Shown in pieces: positions 8,401 to 12,630 of a stretch of 12,630 bases of DNA. The DNA is from JBBTCJ01 sp038043285. GTDB taxonomy: Bacteria; Planctomycetota; Phycisphaerae; UBA1845. The translations under genes were made by a program, and so were the position numbers. The stretch covers positions 1 to 12,630 of the forward strand of contig JBBTCJ010000180.1 of assembly GCA_038043285.1 (NCBI GenBank). The letters are read 5' to 3'. Below the pieces are notes generated by a model, which was not told the origin of the DNA, made no database searches, and saw only the letters and a list, made by a program, of their open reading frames with translations. Within the stretch, counting starts at the first letter, position 1. Every line of letters starts with the position of its first letter.

Positions 8401-8442
8401 TCGATCGCTAGCCCGGTTTTTTTCGTTGAATCAGTGGTTCAT

Positions 8443-8447
8443 GGAGG
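8443..8447 (+). promoter_or_regulatory. Shine-Dalgarno of the acyl carrier protein gene
   Basis: GGAGG ten bases before the ATG at 8458. It favours that start over the GTG at 8434 in the same frame, which lies upstream of this site. Confidence 0.75.
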
Positions 8448-8457
8448 ATTGATCGGA

Positions 8458-8850
8458 ATGGCTCCCAGTCGTGACGAGGTTTTCAGCAAGGTGCAGGACG
8501 TCTTAACCGACGCGTTGGGTGTCGACGCGGAAGAGGTTACGCCGGAGGCGACGCTTCAGGGCGATCTCGGGGCGGAAAGTATCGACTTCCTGGACATCGT
8601 TTTCCGCCTGGAGAAGGCGTTCTCGATCAAGATTCCCAAAGGAGAGCTGTTTCCCGACGACGTGATGAACAACCCGGAGTACGTGGAGAACAACCGGATA
8701 ACCTCGACCGGGCTCGTCCGCCTCAAGGCGATGATGCCCCACGCCGATTTTTCGGCGTTCGAAAAGGAACCGGTGGTTTCCAAGATGCCCGACCTGTTCA
8801 CGGTGAAGACGATCGTGAATTACGTTGAAACGAAGCTGAAGGCGGCGTAG
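8458..8850 (+). CDS. Acyl carrier protein with a ~50-residue insertion
   Basis: 130 residues, against about 75-85 for typical ACPs. Helix I and loop (residues 1-38) are followed by the phosphopantetheine attachment region GDLGAESIDFLD, with Ser41 the expected attachment site (E-S-I instead of the common D-S-L). Helix II continues through FRLEKAFSIKIP to residue 60. Helix IV is recognisable at the end (FTVKTIVNYVETKL, about 114-127). Between them, about residues 62-112 form an extra segment with ELFPDDVMNNPEYV, a TGLVRLKAMMPHADF stretch and KEPVVSKM. The protein would carry acyl intermediates for the flanking dehydratases and ketosynthases. The insert may give specificity for those partners, by inference. 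Confidence 0.92.
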   Translation: MAPSRDEVFSKVQDVLTDALGVDAEEVTPEATLQGDLGAESIDFLDIVFRLEKAFSIKIPKGELFPDDVMNNPEYVENNRITSTGLVRLKAMMPHADFSAFEKEPVVSKMPDLFTVKTIVNYVETKLKAA

Positions 8851-8916
8851 CGGTCGTCGACGGGTGCGGACCGAAAAGCTCCGCATCGATCACCGCGGCC
8901 TTCCCGAGAGCGGTCT

Positions 8917-9414
8917 ATGCGTTGGATCTGGATTGACGGTTTCGTGGAGTTTGAGTCGGGACGGAGGGCGTCGGCAGTCAAGAACGTCACCCTCGCGGAA
9001 GAGCACCTTCACGACCATTTTCCGGGTTTCCCGGTGATGCCCGCTACGCTGATCATCGAGGGGATGGCCCAGACGGCTGGAATCCTCGTCGGGGAGTCGA
9101 AGGGATTTTCTGAGAACGTGATTCTTGCCAAGATTCGGCAGGCCGAGTTCTCCGATTACGCTGTGCCGGGGGACCAGTTGCGTTACGATGCCCAGGTCGA
9201 GTCGATCGACGATCGGGCGGCCGCGACCACTGGAACCGTGTCGAAGAATGGAAAGCCGATGGGGCGGGTGGACTTGATCTTCTCGCACGTTAATCAGGCG
9301 GAAAAGGTGCAGGATTTGCCCGACCACAACTTTGTATTCACCGATCAATTCCTTACGCTGCTGAGCAACTTCCGGCGGCGGATCGGCGAGGAGAGCCGAG
9401 CCGCCCATGGGTAA
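8917..9414 (+). CDS. FabZ-like 3-hydroxyacyl-ACP dehydratase (DH2)
   Basis: 165 residues. The motif HDHFPGFPVMPATLIIEGMAQTAG carries His34 and Glu48 at the FabZ spacing of fourteen, followed by M-A-Q, so the catalytic dyad is complete. The usual P-G-V after the His loop is P-A-T here. Y-A-V-P-G-D-Q-L near 81-88 is the conserved hot-dog strand. The enzyme would dehydrate 3-hydroxyacyl chains on the adjacent ACP to trans-2-enoyl-ACP in the cytoplasm. It starts at ATG 8917 with only a weak purine-rich sequence upstream, 66 bases after the ACP gene. Its last 8 bases overlap the start of the next gene, which implies translational coupling. It may pair with DH1, the paralogue lacking the Glu. Confidence 0.9.
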   Translation: MRWIWIDGFVEFESGRRASAVKNVTLAEEHLHDHFPGFPVMPATLIIEGMAQTAGILVGESKGFSENVILAKIRQAEFSDYAVPGDQLRYDAQVESIDDRAAATTGTVSKNGKPMGRVDLIFSHVNQAEKVQDLPDHNFVFTDQFLTLLSNFRRRIGEESRAAHG

Positions 9415-10747
9415 TCGGCGTCGCGTGGTCATCACCGGACTCGGCGTCGCCAGCCCGATCGGGCTGGGCATCGAAGCGTATTGGGAGGCGCTGCTGAATC
9501 GGCAGTGCGGCATTCGGCGACTTCAATCGTTCGACCCCTCAGGGTTGGGCTGCCAGGTCGGCGGCGAGTTGCCCAAGCTCCAGTTCGCTGACTACATCCC
9601 CAAATCGTACCGCAAAAGCGCCAAGGTTATGTCCCGCGACATCGTCGTGGCGATCATCTGCGCCTATTACGCTGTCCGCGACGCTGGATTGAGCACCAAG
9701 TGCATCGTGGAGCGCGGCGAAGCCCCCGGTCCGCCCAACGTAGACAGCACGCGGTTCGGCGCCAACATTGGCGCGGGACTGGTGTGCGCGGACCTGAACG
9801 AACTCGCGGGCGCATTGAGTACCGCTGTCAATGAAGCCGGCGCGTTCTCTCTGCAACGCTGGGGCGCGGAGGGAATGAACAATCTCACGCCGCTGTGGCT
9901 GCTGAAGTTCCTTCCGAACATGCTTGCGTGTCACGTCACCATCGTGCACGACGCTCAGGCGCCGTCCAACACAATCACTTGCGGCGAGGCGTCCAGCCAT
10001 CTGGCGGTGGGCGAGGCCTTCCGCATCATCGCCCGCGGCGACGCCGACGTGTGCATCTGCGGCGGGGCCGAAAGCAAGACCAATCCGATGGCCGTCGCCA
10101 GGCCGCTTCTGTGTGGAAGACTCAACGTCGCTTCCAATGATGCCCCGCACCTGGCCTGCCGACCGTTTGCCGCCAACCGCGCGGGAACCGTGCCCGCCGA
10201 GGGCGGCGGACTGCTGATCCTCGAATCGCTTAACCACGCGATAAACCGCAGGTCGCGCATCTACGCCGAGGTGGTGGGATTCGGAGCCGCTACCAGCGTG
10301 ACGAGTTGGTCAATGCCCGACCCGTCCGGTGAACATATCTCGCTGGCCCTTCGTGGCGCGTTGCGCGACGCCGGGACGTCGGTGGACGCGATCGACTTGG
10401 CGGTCCCGTTCGGCGCGGGGACGGTTGAGCACGACGCTTCCGAATCCGCCGGCTGGAACGCTGTTTTCGGCGATCGGCTCGATCAAGTTCCGGCCCTGGC
10501 GGCGCGGGGAGCCGTGGGCAACAGTGGGGCGGGTTCCGGGGCGATTGACTTGGCCGCCGGAGTGATGGCTCTCTATCGAAACACCATCCCGGCGTCGCTG
10601 AATACGGAACCGCGGGATCCGGCTTCGCGGTTCCGCTTTGTCCAGAGTGATCCGAAAGACGCGAAAGTCAGCCAGTTGGTCAGCGTGGCCGCGGCGATGT
10701 CGGGCGGGCAATCGGCGGCCTTGGTGCTGCGAAAGTACGAGGGGTGA
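9407..10747 (+). CDS. Ketosynthase-like protein lacking the catalytic triad (KS-beta / chain-length-factor-like)
   Basis: 446 residues with the thiolase-fold ketosynthase layout: RRVVITGLGVASPIG at the N-terminus, GDADVCICGGAES near 211-223, and a C-terminal AMSGGQSAALVL. An ungapped comparison with the intact ketosynthase downstream puts Glu194 (T-C-G-E-A) at the nucleophilic Cys, Phe335 (PFGAGT) at the first His of HGTGT, Arg367 at the conserved Lys and Asn372 (AVGN) at the second His. All catalytic residues are therefore replaced. Type II polyketide chain-length factors likewise lack the Cys (often Gln) and form heterodimers with the active ketosynthase, which is the likely role here. Cys192, two residues before, is unlikely to substitute given the register. 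The start overlaps the DH2 stop by 8 bases. Confidence 0.88.
   Translation: MGNRRRVVITGLGVASPIGLGIEAYWEALLNRQCGIRRLQSFDPSGLGCQVGGELPKLQFADYIPKSYRKSAKVMSRDIVVAIICAYYAVRDAGLSTKCIVERGEAPGPPNVDSTRFGANIGAGLVCADLNELAGALSTAVNEAGAFSLQRWGAEGMNNLTPLWLLKFLPNMLACHVTIVHDAQAPSNTITCGEASSHLAVGEAFRIIARGDADVCICGGAESKTNPMAVARPLLCGRLNVASNDAPHLACRPFAANRAGTVPAEGGGLLILESLNHAINRRSRIYAEVVGFGAATSVTSWSMPDPSGEHISLALRGALRDAGTSVDAIDLAVPFGAGTVEHDASESAGWNAVFGDRLDQVPALAARGAVGNSGAGSGAIDLAAGVMALYRNTIPASLNTEPRDPASRFRFVQSDPKDAKVSQLVSVAAAMSGGQSAALVLRKYEG
10739..10744 (+). promoter_or_regulatory. Shine-Dalgarno selecting the GTG start of the ketosynthase
   Basis: GAGGGG lies six bases before GTG 10751 and directly abuts the stop of the preceding gene. 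It supports the non-ATG start, which gives the family-typical N-terminus ERRVVITGMG, and suggests coupled translation of the two ketosynthase-type subunits. Confidence 0.65.
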
Positions 10748-10750
10748 CCG

Positions 10751-12052
10751 GTGGAGCGTCGCGTCGTTATCACAGGAATGGGCTGGGTCACGCCGCTGGG
10801 GCATGACATTGAGTCCGCCTGGAGGCGGATGCTCAATGCTGAAAGCGGCGTCGGACCGACAACATTGTTCGACGCCTCGACGTTCCCCACTTCATTCTCC
10901 GCCCAAGTCAAGGACTTCGACCTGCGGCACTTCCTCGGTGACGCCGCCAAAGCTCACGACGGCGCCAGCCGCAACAGCATCTTTGCCTTGGGTGCGGCTG
11001 CTCAGGCGTGGGGCGATGCCGGACTTGATCGCGCCCTGGTGCTCGATCCGACGCGCGTCGGCGTCTACCTCGGCGGCGGCGAGGGACCGCTGGATTTCCA
11101 TCCCTTCGCGGCGGCCGCGGTGGCCGGCTGCCGAAATGAATACGGCGAGCAAACGCCGTTGGACACCGTTCGCTGGGCCGGCAAGGCCATGTCGGTGCTC
11201 CATGCGGTCAACGAGCTGGAACAGGATCCCAACCTTGCGTGCGGGCATCTCGCCGTGCAGTTCAAGGCCCAGGGACCAAGCCTGAACACGCTGACCGCCT
11301 GCGCCGCCAGCACGCAGGCGATCGGCGAAGCCTATCAGCTGATCCGTTATGGCGATGCCGACGTGATGCTTTCAGGCGGGACGCACAGCATGATTCATCC
11401 GCTCGGCGTAACCGGTTTCAGTCGGCTGACGGCGCTCTCAACGCGAAACGACAGTTGTCCGACGGCGTCGCGGCCTTTCGATCGGACCAGAGACGGTTTC
11501 GTGCTCGGTGAGGGGGCGGGGATCTTGATTCTTGAGGAGCTCGATCACGCCCGGCGGCGCGGCGCGCGAATCCTGGCTGAAATCGTGGGCTTCGGCTCAA
11601 CGGCGGACGCGTTTCGTATCACCGACATCCACGAGGAAGGTCGTGGGGCAACGGCCGCCATGCGCGCGGCGCTCGCCTCGGCTGGGCTTTCGCCCGCCGA
11701 CATCGGCTACATTTCCGCACATGGAACGGGCACCGAGGAAAACGACAAGATCGAAACGTTGGCCATCCGGCAAGTTTTCGGCGACCACGCCAAGAGCGTC
11801 CCCATCAGCAGCATTAAGAGCATGATTGGACATCTGATTGCGGCAGCCGGCGCGGTGGAACTCATCACCTGTGTGCTGGCGATCCGCGACGGCGTGGTTC
11901 CGCCGACGATCAACTACCGCGAGCCGGATCCAAAATGCGACCTTGACTACGTCCCCAACAGATCACGCAAGACTTCGGTCCGCGCGGCCCTTTCCAACAG
12001 CTTCGGCTTCGGCGGACAAAACGACACGCTGGTGGTCGCCGCCTACGTCTAA
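10751..12052 (+). CDS. Beta-ketoacyl-ACP synthase, FabF/KAS II type (KS-alpha)
   Basis: 433 residues from a GTG start. It catalyses decarboxylative Claisen condensation of malonyl-ACP with an enzyme-bound acyl chain. The triad is intact: Cys184 in LTACAAS, His324 in SAHGTGTEEND, and His361 in KSMIGH with Lys356. The gating and oxyanion loop GFGGQN is at 419-424, with Gln where FabF usually has Thr. PFDRTRDGFVLGEGAG (242-257) is also typical. It lies 3 bases after the triad-less paralogue, so the two are probably made in equal amounts and assemble as a heterodimer. Its place in the cassette argues for a specialised chain-elongation role and not the housekeeping FabF, but the latter cannot be excluded from sequence alone. 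Confidence 0.93.
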   Translation: MERRVVITGMGWVTPLGHDIESAWRRMLNAESGVGPTTLFDASTFPTSFSAQVKDFDLRHFLGDAAKAHDGASRNSIFALGAAAQAWGDAGLDRALVLDPTRVGVYLGGGEGPLDFHPFAAAAVAGCRNEYGEQTPLDTVRWAGKAMSVLHAVNELEQDPNLACGHLAVQFKAQGPSLNTLTACAASTQAIGEAYQLIRYGDADVMLSGGTHSMIHPLGVTGFSRLTALSTRNDSCPTASRPFDRTRDGFVLGEGAGILILEELDHARRRGARILAEIVGFGSTADAFRITDIHEEGRGATAAMRAALASAGLSPADIGYISAHGTGTEENDKIETLAIRQVFGDHAKSVPISSIKSMIGHLIAAAGAVELITCVLAIRDGVVPPTINYREPDPKCDLDYVPNRSRKTSVRAALSNSFGFGGQNDTLVVAAYV

Positions 12053-12499
12053 AAACGTGTTTGAATAGCCGTTGTTTGATCAGAGCCGCGACCGTGAGGG
12101 AGCGGTTTTTCAGGTCTTCGCCCGAATGCTCTGGGAACCACTTGCTTACGCTCGCCGCACAGATCGGCCTACTCGAACACCCGCTAAGAAATCTGTGGGT
12201 GCGACAGTCGAACCGAACCGGCACGGCGCACCACGACCGCGGACGCGAGCCTCCCGCCGAGAACGTCAGGTCAGGGAACCTCGAGCGGCGGTCCGAGCGC
12301 GGCGATCTTCCAGTAGCCTCGCCCTCGCATTCCGGTGTAGCCGGATAAAGCGCGGCACTGGCGAATTCTGCCGGCGCGGCCGCCGAAGGCGATGACGTTC
12401 AGTAGTGGCAGAGTGATGCAAGGCCCAGAAATCGCGTGACCACTGCCCTGGTCTCCAGTTTGGGTAGGCTGGATGGGCGCGAGGATCGCGCAAGTTTGA
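12053..12499. other. Intergenic region without a supported gene
   Basis: About 450 bases between the ketosynthase stop and the stop of the minus-strand gene at the right edge. Open frames here are short and have no recognisable domain. The region contains a planctomycete-type repeat (12081-12110) and a small perfect hairpin TCCGG-TGTAG-CCGGA (12331-12345). No clear intrinsic terminator for either converging gene was found. Confidence 0.5.
12081..12110. repeat. Dispersed extragenic repeat of the 'RDREGA' type
   Basis: The core AGCCGCGACCGTGAGGGAGC followed by GGTTTTT matches, from memory, a repeat scattered through planctomycete and related genomes. There it is often mistranslated as SRDREGAV on one strand or NRSLTVAAL on the other; both readings occur here. 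It contains a short ACCG/CGGT stem followed by five T residues, so it could contribute to 3'-end formation after the ketosynthase gene. Only one copy is in the window, so its repeat status rests on recollection. Confidence 0.5.
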
Positions 12500-12628
12500 T
12501 CAGGATGGCACCCGAGAGGCACTGGAGCGCAGGCACGCGATCTTGAGGGCGCAAAGCAGCAGCAAGGCCAGGACCACCAAGCCCCAAGTGGTGGTGGTGG
12601 GAATGGGGAGGAAGTCGACGCAGTCGGG
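12500..12628 (-). CDS. C-terminal tail of an exported protein with IPTxxxWG sorting-type segment (N-terminus beyond window)
   Basis: The minus strand is open from the right edge to a TGA at 12502-12500. It gives 42 residues that begin PDCVDFLPIPTTTTWG and continue with a hydrophobic helix (LVVLALLLLCALKIACL), then RSSASRVPS. The arrangement of IPT, three residues, WG, hydrophobic span and basic end matches the IPTL-CTERM / 'IPTxSEWG' tails common on planctomycete secreted proteins. It implies membrane retention or processing after export. The last basic stretch is weak (R, K and R only), and the usual S-E is replaced by T-T. The body of the protein lies to the right of the window, and it converges on the acyl cassette. 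Confidence 0.75.
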   Translation of the reverse strand, partial: PDCVDFLPIPTTTTWGLVVLALLLLCALKIACLRSSASRVPS

Positions 12629-12630
12629 GA

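Noticed and set aside
8401..8430. Possible intrinsic terminator between DH1 and the ACP gene (run of seven T at 8417-8423)
   Set aside because: Only a 5-bp GATCG/CGATC stem lies upstream and it is not adjacent to the T-run, so the structure is too weak to call.
8851..8873. Hairpin CGGTC...GACCG after the ACP gene
   Set aside because: Five-base stem with a 13-base loop and no T-run. Likely chance in GC-rich DNA.
7915..12052. Assignment of the cassette to ladderane lipid biosynthesis
   Set aside because: The FabZ, ACP and KS content is suggestive, but none of the desaturase, radical SAM or related genes expected of such loci is in the window, and nothing else indicates an anammox organism.
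12053..12499. Short frames on both strands after the ketosynthase (for example 12072-12395 plus, 11910-12224 minus, 12271-12522 minus)
   Set aside because: They are translations of the dispersed repeat and flanking DNA, overlap each other, and show no domain.
1..12630. CRISPR array, tRNA, rRNA, transposase or integrase
   Set aside because: No regularly spaced identical repeats, no tRNA-like cloverleaf or rRNA-like sequence recognised, and no recombinase motifs in any credible frame.

Overview
The window looks like a chromosomal segment of a Planctomycetota bacterium, probably a Phycisphaerae-like or unclassified lineage. The evidence is high GC, a very long secreted protein built from the cysteine-rich modules common in planctomycete exported proteins (CC-x-P-x-G-x-C with GG-x-F; C-G-N-N-x-x-x-P-x-E-x-C-D-G), an IPTxxxWG C-terminal sorting-type tail at the right edge, and a dispersed 'RDREGA' type repeat. 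The phylum is inferred, not proven.

Left half, minus strand (5245 to beyond base 1): a single open frame of 1748 codons with no stop inside the window. I checked it codon by codon. It encodes an exported, Cys-rich, multi-domain surface protein whose C-terminus lies off the left edge. It has a strong GGAGG ribosome binding site. About 430 bp upstream is a near-consensus sigma70-type promoter (TTGACG-16-TATAAT) whose -10 box lies inside a perfect 8+8 bp inverted repeat, a good candidate operator.

Right half, plus strand (6076-12052): recJ (single-strand 5'-3' exonuclease), then a compact five-gene acyl-chain cassette. In order these are a FabZ-like hot-dog protein with Gln at the catalytic Glu position, an acyl carrier protein with an unusually long insertion, a second FabZ-like dehydratase with both catalytic residues, a ketosynthase-like protein that has lost the whole Cys-His-His triad (a KS-beta / chain-length-factor analogue), and an intact FabF-type ketosynthase. 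The last three genes are tightly packed (8-bp overlap, then a 3-bp gap). The set resembles the core of a type II polyketide or aryl-polyene-like iterative synthase. No ketoreductase, acyltransferase, thioesterase or enoyl reductase is present, so these would have to come from primary metabolism or other loci. This cassette is the most interesting system in the window.

Right edge (12053-12630): about 450 bp without a convincing gene, carrying a planctomycete-type extragenic repeat, followed by the minus-strand C-terminal 42 codons of another exported protein, with a hydrophobic IPTTTTWG tail, that starts beyond the window.
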